54,943 bases of DNA from Alcaligenaceae bacterium (GTDB lineage Bacteria; Pseudomonadota; Gammaproteobacteria; Burkholderiales; Burkholderiaceae_B), in NCBI GenBank assembly GCA_013416395.1, contig JACCEP010000020.1:1-54943 (forward strand), read 5' to 3'. The notes below the pieces were generated by a model that was not told the DNA's origin, searched no databases, and saw only the letters and a program-made list of their open reading frames with translations. A program made the translations under genes and the position numbers. This document shows, one piece after another, positions 42,706 through 50,433 of this stretch (within the stretch, counting starts at the first letter, position 1; each line of letters starts with the position of its first letter).

Positions 42706-44229
42706 TTATTGAGCGTATGCATCGGGGAATTTCCCCGTGGTGCTGACAACCGTCGTGCGCGTTTCCAGAAAACTGTCAAGCGCCTCCAGACCATTTTCGC
42801 GACCCCAGCCACTGGCTTTCATGCCGCCATAGGGTGTGGACCAGCGTATGTAGCGATAGGTATTGACCCACACCATGCCTGCATCAATGCGTGCAGCTAC
42901 GCGATGGCAGCGTCCCACATCACGCGACCATAGACCCGCGGTCAGGCCGTATCGGGTGTCGTTGGCGATGGCAATGGCTTCGTCCTCACCATCAAATGGA
43001 ATGAGGGCGGCGACTGGTCCGAAAATCTCTTCTCGTGCGATGCGCATTTGATTATTGACATCGGCGAACACCGTTGGCGCGACAAAATAGCCTTGCGCCA
43101 ATTCCGGATCGCCCAGGCGCTTGCCTCCCGTCACCAATTGCGCGCCCTCTTTGATACCGATGTCGATATACGAAAGCGTTTTGTCCAGCTGTGCCTGATG
43201 CGCCTGCGGACCCATGTGCGTTGCTTCATTCAGGGGCATCCCAACACGCACCCGGGAGGCTCTTTGCGCAAAGGCTTCAACGACCTGATCGTAGATGGGG
43301 CGCTCGACCAGAACGCGTGAACCGAGTGCGCAGCTTTGGCCGCACAGTGTCCAGGCCGATCCCGTTGCGGCATTGAGCGCCTGCTCGACATCGGCGTCGG
43401 CAAAAATAATATGCGGAGCTTTGCCACCCAGTTCGAACGCAAAGCGCTTGAGGCTTTCCGCACCGGTGCGCAGAATATCTTTGGCTGTATTGCCCTCGCC
43501 GGTAAAGGCGATCTTATCCACGCCCTCGTGTGCCACCAAGGCAGCGCCAGCTTCGTGGCCATAACCGGGCACAACATTGACAACGCCAGGCGGAAAACCA
43601 GCCTCTTCGATAAGCCGTGCAAGCTCCAGCGCCGTGACTGGGGTCTGCTCGGCAGGTTTCAACACCACCGTGCAGCCCGCTGCCAGGGCCGGTGCCAATT
43701 TCCAGGTTGCTGCCATCAGCGGCACATTCCAGGGCACAATCGCACCGACCACACCTACCGGCACCCGCGTGGTGAAGATGTGCACAGAGTCATCCATGGG
43801 AATGGTACGCCCCGAGAGCTTGTCTGCAAGGGAGGCATACCAGCGGTACCACTGATGATGATTGCCCACATCGACGCGGGCATCCCGCAAGGCGCGACCC
43901 GAGTCTCGCGATTCAAGAATCGCAAGTTCCGGCGCGTGCTTCTGATATAGATCTGCCAGGCGCAGCAGCAAAGCGGCGCGCTCCGAACCCGGCATACGCC
44001 CCCACGGACCTTCGAAAGCGGTACGTGCAGCCTGCACGGCCCGGTCGATATCCTGTGGACCACCATAGGCCACGACAGCCCAGGGCTTACCGGTTGCCGG
44101 ATCAATGCTGTCGATAAAGCCGCCATCCACGGGCGCCACCCACTCTCCACCGATGAACAGTTTTTCATAACGTCGCAGGGCGCCGCTATGGCTCAAGGGA
44201 AGCGTAGTTGTAGAGCTACCTGAATCCAT
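42706..44229 (-). CDS. NAD-dependent aldehyde dehydrogenase
   Basis: A 507-residue ALDH. VPWNVPLMAATWKLAPALA and LKPAEQTP bind cofactor; Glu266 in ELGGKAP is the general base; Cys300 in GQSCALGSR is the nucleophile. The motif usually FTGST reads FTGEG (240s), which changes the cofactor-phosphate neighbourhood. The type is close to betaine-/aryl-/long-chain-aldehyde dehydrogenases; the substrate is not evident. First gene of the operon, facing the IclR gene across a 365-base AT-rich gap. Confidence 0.92.
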   Translation of the reverse strand: MDSGSSTTTLPLSHSGALRRYEKLFIGGEWVAPVDGGFIDSIDPATGKPWAVVAYGGPQDIDRAVQAARTAFEGPWGRMPGSERAALLLRLADLYQKHAPELAILESRDSGRALRDARVDVGNHHQWYRWYASLADKLSGRTIPMDDSVHIFTTRVPVGVVGAIVPWNVPLMAATWKLAPALAAGCTVVLKPAEQTPVTALELARLIEEAGFPPGVVNVVPGYGHEAGAALVAHEGVDKIAFTGEGNTAKDILRTGAESLKRFAFELGGKAPHIIFADADVEQALNAATGSAWTLCGQSCALGSRVLVERPIYDQVVEAFAQRASRVRVGMPLNEATHMGPQAHQAQLDKTLSYIDIGIKEGAQLVTGGKRLGDPELAQGYFVAPTVFADVNNQMRIAREEIFGPVAALIPFDGEDEAIAIANDTRYGLTAGLWSRDVGRCHRVAARIDAGMVWVNTYRYIRWSTPYGGMKASGWGRENGLEALDSFLETRTTVVSTTGKFPDAYAQ

Positions 44230-44594
44230 CCTAGTCTCCTATTAATCTTCATTGTGAATTATTTGTCCACAATATTGAACTTAAGAGACAGGAGCGAGAA
44301 TAGGTAGTATCCCTGATGAATTCTGTAAAAAGGGGTCTTATAGTGGCTATAAAAAGGAATTTATAATCTTATACGCCTGATTTAACTGATATTCTTATAT
44401 CTTCACAGGTATTTAGCTGATGATAGACAAGATGATCAAGCAAATATTTATCTACATATATAATTCATCCTCGTGAATTATTAGTCTTTGTATAGAATCA
44501 AGCGGATACGCATTCTCCTTACAAATCCATCTGCGCATATATTGGTAGCGTCAAGCACGCATACCCACTATTCCATGAAAGGTAGACAGCACCC
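44230..44594. promoter_or_regulatory. AT-rich divergent promoter region with IclR-type repeats
   Basis: A 365-base gap of markedly low GC compared with its neighbours. GTGAATTATTTGTC at 44254-44267 is repeated as GTGAATTATTAGTC at 44473-44486 (13 of 14). The first copy sits inside an inverted repeat, ATTGTG-N11-CACAAT (44251-44273), 22 bases before the aldehyde dehydrogenase start. These are good candidates for sites of the divergent IclR regulator at both promoters. Confidence 0.5.
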
Positions 44595-45329
44595 ATGCAG
44601 GTCAAACAAGCTGCAAACGTCCTAACGCTTCTTGAGTATTTCGCCAAACGCAAACGCCCAGCTACGCTTGCTGAACTGGCGGATGAACTCGGCTGGCCCA
44701 GATCCAGCACCTTCAACCTGATAGGCACGCTGGCCAGTAAAGGCTATCTCTATGAGCCGCGCGCACGCGGCGGATATTACCCAAGCCCGCAGTGGGCTGC
44801 GATTATTGCGCCGATTTCCGACGCAGATCCCTTGCCAGAAGCGTTGCTGCAATTAGCCAAAGAAGTCGCCCAGGAAACGGGCGAAACTACCGCTATCGGC
44901 GCCTGTGCAGGTACGCATGTCATGTTCGTGCACGTTGCAGAGTCCAGCCAGCCCATACGCTATTTCGCGCAGGTGGGCAGCCGGGTCCCCATCCAGGCCA
45001 GCTCAGCCGGTCGTGCAATTCTGGTGCAATACACCCAACAAGAACGCCAGGCAATCTACCGCAAGATAAAGTTTCAACGGTTCACCGACACCTCGCCGAT
45101 GAGCATCGACGAGGTCGAGTCTGAAATCCGGCACTCGGTCGAGCGCGGCTATTTTCAAAGTCACGCTGAATACCTGCCCGACCTGGTGGGCGTATCCCTG
45201 GCCTTGCCTGTGCAGTCGCGCAAACTATCAATAGTCGTGGCAGGCCCCATCTCACGGTGCGAAAGCCGTCGTTCACTCACAGCGGAAATATTGCAGCGCG
45301 GGCTGCGCCGCTTTGCGTCGGATCTTTGA
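44595..45329 (+). CDS. IclR-family transcriptional regulator
   Basis: A 244-residue IclR protein. Winged helix at about 1-62 (ATLAELADELGWPRSSTFNLIGTLASKGYL), effector domain at about 75-244 with QASSAGRAILVQY and GVSLALPV. It diverges from the aldehyde dehydrogenase/SDR/HAAT operon and is its likely regulator. The two IclR proteins of this window share the same layout of regulator versus catabolic operon. Confidence 0.93.
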   Translation: MQVKQAANVLTLLEYFAKRKRPATLAELADELGWPRSSTFNLIGTLASKGYLYEPRARGGYYPSPQWAAIIAPISDADPLPEALLQLAKEVAQETGETTAIGACAGTHVMFVHVAESSQPIRYFAQVGSRVPIQASSAGRAILVQYTQQERQAIYRKIKFQRFTDTSPMSIDEVESEIRHSVERGYFQSHAEYLPDLVGVSLALPVQSRKLSIVVAGPISRCESRRSLTAEILQRGLRRFASDL

Positions 45330-45397
45330 GAGACACAACTTTCTCATGGACGAATGTGATCAAGGAAGAGCAAAAGACGAAAGCGTTTAGATAAATT

Positions 45398-45422
45398 AGG
45401 TGTGCAGCAGGGCTGCACACCT
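45398..45422. terminator. stem-loop after the IclR gene
   Basis: A perfect 10-base stem, AGGTGTGCAG/CTGCACACCT, with a 5-base loop, 69 bases past the IclR stop. No T-run follows on the plus strand, and only a mild AT tract on the minus strand. A possible factor-assisted terminator. Confidence 0.45.
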
Positions 45423-45571
45423 GGCTCTGGAATCCAACGATATGCCATCAAGCCCCAGCAAAAAAATAAATATTTTCATTTCACTGCATCCAAAGCGCCC
45501 ACTGGCGGGTATTCAGTACAGCAGCGCAAAACACTGTCGCTGTCCGACTGCCTTTCCTTTGGAGAACGTTT

Positions 45572-46135
45572 ATGACTTTGCAATCGACCGCCCGCCTGTC
45601 CCTGCCCATCCGCGCTGGCCTCGCCCTCTTGCTGGCCGCCGGAACAACAATGGCCCACGCCGGTGGCGCTTCCTCGCAGGACAAGCTGCCCGATTCCATT
45701 AAAGTACCAGCAGGCAATCAGATTGCCTGGGAAACCGTGGGCAGTGGTGACATCACCTATGAGTGCCGCGCCAAAGACAATGCCACCGACCAGACAGCTT
45801 GGGTTTTTGCAGGTCCCAAGGCTGTGCTCAAGGATCGCGCAGGCAAAAAAGTCGGCAGTTATTACGGCCCTCCAGCCACCTGGGAAGCGATGGACGGCTC
45901 CAAGGTGACAGCAACTCAACTGGCGGTGGCACCAGCCGGCAACGGTAACCTGCCTTATCAACTGGTAAAAGCCAATCCGGCCATGGGCGATGGTAGTATG
46001 ACTGGCGTGACGTACATCCAGCGTGTCGCGCTCAAGGGCGGGGTAGCCCCCAAAACTGAGTGCAGTCCTGCCCGCAAAGGTGAGAAAGCCACGGTAGCCT
46101 ACCAGGCCGACTATATCTTCTGGAAAGCGCAATAA
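45572..46135 (+). CDS. DUF3455 secreted protein
   Basis: A 187-residue exported protein. A Sec signal ends around MAHAGG near residue 30. The mature part fits DUF3455: QIAWETVGSGDITYECRAK, then WVFAGPKAVLKDRAGKKVGSYYGPPATWEA, and a C-terminal YIQRV…KTECSP, with two Cys that could pair. Its function is unknown. It directly precedes an ECF sigma/anti-sigma pair, a common arrangement that suggests it is a target or partner of that stress-signalling system. Confidence 0.85.
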   Translation: MTLQSTARLSLPIRAGLALLLAAGTTMAHAGGASSQDKLPDSIKVPAGNQIAWETVGSGDITYECRAKDNATDQTAWVFAGPKAVLKDRAGKKVGSYYGPPATWEAMDGSKVTATQLAVAPAGNGNLPYQLVKANPAMGDGSMTGVTYIQRVALKGGVAPKTECSPARKGEKATVAYQADYIFWKAQ

Positions 46136-46156
46136 GTGGATGCAGGCGGGGCCGCA

Positions 46157-46774
46157 ATGTGGGCCCGCCTGCACAATCGAGCATTCAACTCCGGGAATCA
46201 AGCGACTGTGACGCCTCCTTCTGGCGATTTCGATTACGAAGCCGCACTGGCCGCCTGTGCCGCTGGTCAGCGCGACGCCTTGCAGCGGATTTATACCCAC
46301 GAAGGCGGACGTCTTCTGGGCGTGATCTTGCGTATCGTTCGCGACTCGGCCATGGCCGAAGACATCGTGCACGATACCTGCATCAAGATATGGACCGGCG
46401 CATCCCGCTATGATCCTGCCAAAGGAACAGCGCGCGGCTGGATCTACAGTATTGCCCGCCATCTGGCGCTCAATGTCGTACGCGACGGTGGGCGGCACAT
46501 TGATCTGGATGAGGACACGGTTTCCTCCCTGGACGACCGCGCCTCAGTCGAGGCATGGAAAGACATGAATGACAGCTTTGCCTGGCAGTCCAGCCCCGGC
46601 CGCATTACGCTCTGCCTGGAGCAGCTGGAGCCGGTACGACGCAACTGCATCCTGCATGCCTATGTCGACGGCTTCTCGCACCGCGAAATCGCTGAGCGTC
46701 TGAATGCACCACTCGGCACGATCAAGGCGTGGATCAAGCGCAGCCTGGCCGCGCTGCGGGAGTGCATGACATGA
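46157..46774 (+). CDS. ECF-family RNA polymerase sigma factor
   Basis: A 205-residue (or 212 with a GTG at 46136) sigma-70-family protein. Region 2 spans about 45-110 with MAEDIVHDTCIKIW and ARGWIYSIARHLALNVVRD; region 4 spans about 145-200 with the helix-turn-helix FSHREIAERLNAPLGTIKAWIKRSL. A G-rich stretch before the ATG at 46157 can serve as ribosome site; the GTG directly abuts the DUF3455 stop, so the start is uncertain. Its ATGA overlap with the next gene couples it to its anti-sigma factor. Confidence 0.9.
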   Translation: MWARLHNRAFNSGNQATVTPPSGDFDYEAALAACAAGQRDALQRIYTHEGGRLLGVILRIVRDSAMAEDIVHDTCIKIWTGASRYDPAKGTARGWIYSIARHLALNVVRDGGRHIDLDEDTVSSLDDRASVEAWKDMNDSFAWQSSPGRITLCLEQLEPVRRNCILHAYVDGFSHREIAERLNAPLGTIKAWIKRSLAALRECMT

Positions 46775-47517
46775 GCACCTCTCCTTCCTATGCGCCCGCA
46801 AACGAAGCTACTTATGAGCTGGCAGGCGAATACGTGTTGGGCACTTTATCGGGTCAGCAGCGCCTTGATGTCGAGCAGCGCCTGGCAATCGAACCGTCGC
46901 TACAGGCAGCAGTGCAAGCCTGGGAAGCCCGTCTTCTGCCATTGACAGCGCTTGTTCCAGCGGTGCCTCCCTCTGCGCGGCTCTGGCCGCGCATTGCCCG
47001 CAGCCTGGACGCGCTGGCACCGACCGCCTTGCCTTCACGACGCGTCACTCGCAGCAGCTGGACCTCATTCTGGCACTCACTGGCACTCTGGCGCGGCCTG
47101 GCGGCCACAGGCTTTACCGCCGCCGCGCTGACAGCGGTGGTACTGATGGGCCAGGTGGGCCAGATCACACCACCAGAGACTCGGTTTATGGTGGTTCTGG
47201 TCGCCCCCGACAACAAAGCGCCTGGCTGGGTCGTGCAGGCCAGTACCAATCAGCATGTCGAGCTGATTCCGCTAGCCGTATTGGATGTGCCCGCCGACAA
47301 GTCTCTGCAATTCTGGACAAAGGCCGATAACTGGAACGCCCCGGTTTCACTGGGTCTGGTGCAACCTGGACAACGGATAACGGTTCCGCTCGACGCCCTG
47401 CCCGCTCTGCAGAACAATCAATTGTTTGAGCTGACATTAGAGCCGCGCGCAGGCTCGCCCACTGGGCGCCCCACCGGACCAATTCAATTCATCGGACGGG
47501 CGGTGAAGGTACTCTGA
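46771..47517 (+). CDS. anti-sigma factor (RskA/anti-sigma-K type)
   Basis: A 248-residue protein with a short cytoplasmic N-terminal anti-sigma region (ELAGEYVLGTLSGQQRLDVEQ), a single membrane helix at about 113-130 (ATGFTAAALTAVVLMG) and a periplasmic RskA-type domain ending GRPTGPIQFIGRAV. It would hold the upstream ECF sigma factor inactive at the membrane until a signal arrives. The start overlaps the sigma stop (ATGA), and an earlier in-frame ATG at 46729 is discarded. Confidence 0.9.
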   Translation: MSTSPSYAPANEATYELAGEYVLGTLSGQQRLDVEQRLAIEPSLQAAVQAWEARLLPLTALVPAVPPSARLWPRIARSLDALAPTALPSRRVTRSSWTSFWHSLALWRGLAATGFTAAALTAVVLMGQVGQITPPETRFMVVLVAPDNKAPGWVVQASTNQHVELIPLAVLDVPADKSLQFWTKADNWNAPVSLGLVQPGQRITVPLDALPALQNNQLFELTLEPRAGSPTGRPTGPIQFIGRAVKVL

Positions 47518-47521
47518 ACGG

Positions 47522-47926
47522 TCAGGTGGTTATGGCTTCTGGCAATTTTGCGATGACCTTGATCTCGAAGTCGAATCCATAAAGCCAGGTTACACCAACG
47601 GCGGTTAACGTCGGGTGAGGTGCTTTCCCCCAATACTCTGGGACGATCTGCCAGATGGTCTCGAATTTTGATTCGGGATCGACCATGAAGATGGTGACGT
47701 CGATCACGTCATCAAATGAAATGCCTGCCTCCTTAAGGATCGCATTCAGATTATCGAAGGCGAGCCGAACCTGCGCCGCCAAATCGGGTTCTGAGGAGCC
47801 ATCCTCGCGGCTACCCACTTGTCCAGATACGAATAAAAACCCATTGGATCGGATTGCGGGAGAATAATGATTCCGGTCATATAGGGCGCGGCGCCCAAGC
47901 GGGAAAACGACATCACGATTTTGCAT
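47522..47926 (-). CDS. RidA-family protein, atypical (no catalytic Arg)
   Basis: A 134-residue RidA/YjgF-fold protein: YSPAIRSNGFLFVSGQVG near 21-38, then AAQVRLAFDNLNAIL and DVTIFMVD. In true imine deaminases a conserved Arg lies in the segment P-A-R-S-x-V; here it reads PTLTAVGV, so the Arg is missing. This places it with the non-deaminating Rid subgroups, often found with catabolic enzymes. It converges on the anti-sigma gene with 4 bases between stops. Confidence 0.88.
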   Translation of the reverse strand: MQNRDVVFPLGRRALYDRNHYSPAIRSNGFLFVSGQVGSREDGSSEPDLAAQVRLAFDNLNAILKEAGISFDDVIDVTIFMVDPESKFETIWQIVPEYWGKAPHPTLTAVGVTWLYGFDFEIKVIAKLPEAITT

Positions 47927-48210
47927 AGCTACCTCGGTTAACGAATCGGTTTAGATCCGGTATTGATCATGAGGTCACTATAAGGCGACTAGCTATACAG
48001 ATAAACAAGCAAATCTTGTCAACACTGTTTGTAAAATAGAAACAATGCGCAAGCCGCACTCAGCACTCGCTCGTCCAGTGCCCCAGCGCTGGCATGGCTA
48101 TCGCTCCACTGATCGGTACGTCGTATTTCAATTGCTACCTAACACGCTAGGTCTAGGCCCGGAAATTTGGCGTGTTCTAGATAAATGCCACAACACCCGC
48201 CACCCATCCC
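47927..48210. other. intergenic, nothing clear
   Basis: The gap between the RidA-family gene and the DUF3325 gene. A plus-strand frame from 48045 overlaps the DUF3325 gene on the other strand and is not recognised. A CAAATCTTGTCAACACTGTTTG tract near 48012 (split here as CAAATCTTG…CTGTTTG) is AT-rich and promoter-like for the RidA gene. Confidence 0.35.
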
Positions 48211-48486
48211 CTAGCCCCGCCGCCCCAACACCACCAGTCCCACAAACACCAGCCCGGCCGCAAGGCTGGTGTGCCCGCTATAGCTGACCAGACCAAAGCT
48301 CCAGCCCTGACTGCGTACGGCCACGAAAAGCGCTACGAGCAGCAGCGCCCAACCCGCGAACCACAAGACCCTGGTCGTGCGGGCGGGCAGGCTGCGACGA
48401 AAGACGGTTTCCTGCTGCCGTTCGGTGGCCAGCGCCAGCGACGCGAAGGCGCCAAGCGCCAGCAATAACAACACAGGATGTATCAC
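48211..48486 (-). CDS. DUF3325 small membrane protein
   Basis: A 91-residue protein with three hydrophobic segments (about 3-18, 42-58 and 70-87). It matches the DUF3325 pattern with ATERQQE near residue 20 and RTTRVLWFAGWALL. Members are small inner-membrane proteins of unknown role encoded with TonB receptors and PepSY proteins. Its start overlaps the PepSY gene stop, so it belongs to this operon. Confidence 0.8.
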   Translation of the reverse strand: MIHPVLLLLALGAFASLALATERQQETVFRRSLPARTTRVLWFAGWALLLVALFVAVRSQGWSFGLVSYSGHTSLAAGLVFVGLVVLGRRG

Positions 48487-50159
48487 GTGTGGCTCCTGCC
48501 GGCGGGTGCCAGCTTAGGCTCGTGCACGCGCCGTTGAACCTGTGGCTTGCGTCTTGGTGTGTGGCGGGCGGTGCGCACAGCCAGGGTGGCGTGTAGCAGC
48601 GCCAGTATCAGCAGCGTGCAGTCGAACCCGGCATATACCCAATCACCGCGCGCGATGCTGGACCATAGAGGCCGATCGGTGGTGAAAGCATTGAGTACCG
48701 GCAGCAAGGCCAGTAATGCTGCCACCAGCCAGAGCAGTTCCACCCACGCGCGCTTGGCCGGGCGCACCAGGGCATACAGCAAGCTCACGCCCCAGGCGAT
48801 AAAGAACAGATGAATTTCCCACTGGCTGCGCTGCGCCATTTCCACAGGCAAAAGGCGATTTCCCCACAGGAAAGCAGTCATGGCAACGGAAAGCCCTGCG
48901 ATGCTGGCAATGTTCAAGCGCTCGACCAAACGAAAACCAAAGTATGGTCGCTCAGGATCGGGCAGTTTGGCGCGCCGCTTGACCGTCCACAGGACCAGCC
49001 CTGTGCCGACCATGGCGGTGCCAGCCAGACTGACGAGGAAATACAACCAGCGCACCACGATATCTGCGAAGCGCCCTAAGTGCAGGCCATACACCACCCC
49101 CTGCGTGGTCGCGGCCGCCCCTGCGCTTTCTTTTTCTTTGAGCAGTTTGCCGCTGTGACCATCAAACAGCATATAACGCGGGATTGTTGAAACCTGCCGT
49201 GATAACTGACGCACCACAGCAACGCGAGAGATCGCGTCGCCCGCATTGTTGATTTGTACAGTGCCGACGCTGCCGGCACCCCAACGCTGTTCGGCCTGGC
49301 GAACCAGGTCCGCGACGTCATACAGTGCCGCCGACTCACCCGAAGGCTTGCCAGCGGGCAGATATAAACGCATCTCGTTGGTGACTTCCTGCCGTTGCAC
49401 GGGAGACTGCAAGGTCTGCATGCCCCAAGGCATGAACATCACCATCAAGGTGATCAGGCCGCTATAGGTAATGATGAAATGAAAAGGCAGGCCCAGTACG
49501 GACAAGGCCGAGTGCGCATCCAGCCAACTGCGCTGTCCCTTGCCCCAGCGAAACGTAAAAAAATCGATGAAAATTTTCTTGTGGGTGATCACGCCGCTGA
49601 CGATAGCCACCAGCATGAACATGGCGCAGAATCCGGCGATCCATCGCCCCCACAGGGGGGACATGTAGTGCAGATTAAAGTGAAACCCATAGAAAAAATC
49701 ACCGCCCTCTGTGGATCTCGCGTGCAGCTCCTGGCCAGTAGTCGCGTCGAACACATCCTGCTCAAACCCGCGCCGACCCTGAATCTTCGGGTCGCGCCAG
49801 AAGGCGCTGGCAACAGGACTACGCGCAGTGGGCAGAGTTATGAATATCTGCTGCGTACCTGGTGTTCGCTCAAGAACACGCGCCGCAATACGCTCGGCCA
49901 CCTCTGCCGCCGGCGGCATCGGCTGGGTGGCGCGCAACTCAGGACGCATGTACTGCGAGATTTCATCGCGAAAATAGGAGACAGTGCCCGTCAGAAACAT
50001 GGAGTACAGAATCCAGCCCGCCAGCAAGCCCGTCCAGATATGCAGGTCGGACATGGACTGACGTATGCCACGCGGCTTGACGGCAGGCTTGGCGGCCCGT
50101 GCCGGTTTTACTGACTCCGTTTTCGGTCGCGGATGCGTATTTTGAATGAGTTCGCTCAT
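48483..50159 (-). CDS. PepSY-domain inner-membrane protein (siderophore reductase-like)
   Basis: A 558-residue PepSY-TM protein. LHIWTGLLAGWILYSMFLTG near residues 37-56 is the first membrane helix, followed by a periplasmic PepSY domain, LHYMSPLWGRW, and further helices with conserved His (YGLHLGRFADIVVRWLY and HATLAVRTARHTPR). Such proteins (FhuF/FsrB-like in effect) are thought to reduce or process ferric siderophores in the inner membrane. The start at 50159 (MSELIQ) is set by the overlap with the DUF3649 stop; the longer frame to 50264 is antisense noise. Confidence 0.88.
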   Translation of the reverse strand: MSELIQNTHPRPKTESVKPARAAKPAVKPRGIRQSMSDLHIWTGLLAGWILYSMFLTGTVSYFRDEISQYMRPELRATQPMPPAAEVAERIAARVLERTPGTQQIFITLPTARSPVASAFWRDPKIQGRRGFEQDVFDATTGQELHARSTEGGDFFYGFHFNLHYMSPLWGRWIAGFCAMFMLVAIVSGVITHKKIFIDFFTFRWGKGQRSWLDAHSALSVLGLPFHFIITYSGLITLMVMFMPWGMQTLQSPVQRQEVTNEMRLYLPAGKPSGESAALYDVADLVRQAEQRWGAGSVGTVQINNAGDAISRVAVVRQLSRQVSTIPRYMLFDGHSGKLLKEKESAGAAATTQGVVYGLHLGRFADIVVRWLYFLVSLAGTAMVGTGLVLWTVKRRAKLPDPERPYFGFRLVERLNIASIAGLSVAMTAFLWGNRLLPVEMAQRSQWEIHLFFIAWGVSLLYALVRPAKRAWVELLWLVAALLALLPVLNAFTTDRPLWSSIARGDWVYAGFDCTLLILALLHATLAVRTARHTPRRKPQVQRRVHEPKLAPAGRSHT

Positions 50160-50431
50160 GCCCCGCCCCCATACCAGACCCAAGCAGCCACCGGCAGCAA
50201 CAGCACAGCGGCCACCAACAGCCCTACCCAGGCACGGGTGGCAGAGCGTACAGCAAACACCCAAATAACCGCAGCGGCATAGACCAGAAAACTGGCCATC
50301 ATGCCAATCAAAGCCGCTTCAGACGATCGGACGGGCAAAGCAAGCGCAGCGACTGATAGCAAGGCCGCCAGTGTATAGCCACCGAGAATGGCAGCAGCTA
50401 AGCGCGATATCAATGGAAAATTCCGAAACAC
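50156..50431 (-). CDS. DUF3649 small membrane protein
   Basis: A 91-residue protein with three hydrophobic helices (about 11-30, 40-60, 68-86) and the DUF3649 pattern (SRLAAAILGGYTLA, then SEAALIGMMASFLVYA). Found beside TonB receptors and PepSY proteins in Proteobacteria; role unknown. Two bases separate it from the receptor stop, and its stop overlaps the PepSY start. Confidence 0.82.
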   Translation of the reverse strand: MFRNFPLISRLAAAILGGYTLAALLSVAALALPVRSSEAALIGMMASFLVYAAAVIWVFAVRSATRAWVGLLVAAVLLLPVAAWVWYGGGA

Positions 50432-50433
50432 GA

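Noticed and set aside
45476-46498. Long minus-strand open frame (340 codons)
   Set aside because: It runs antisense to the DUF3455 and sigma genes, which have clear family motifs; the antisense product resembles nothing and reflects codon bias.
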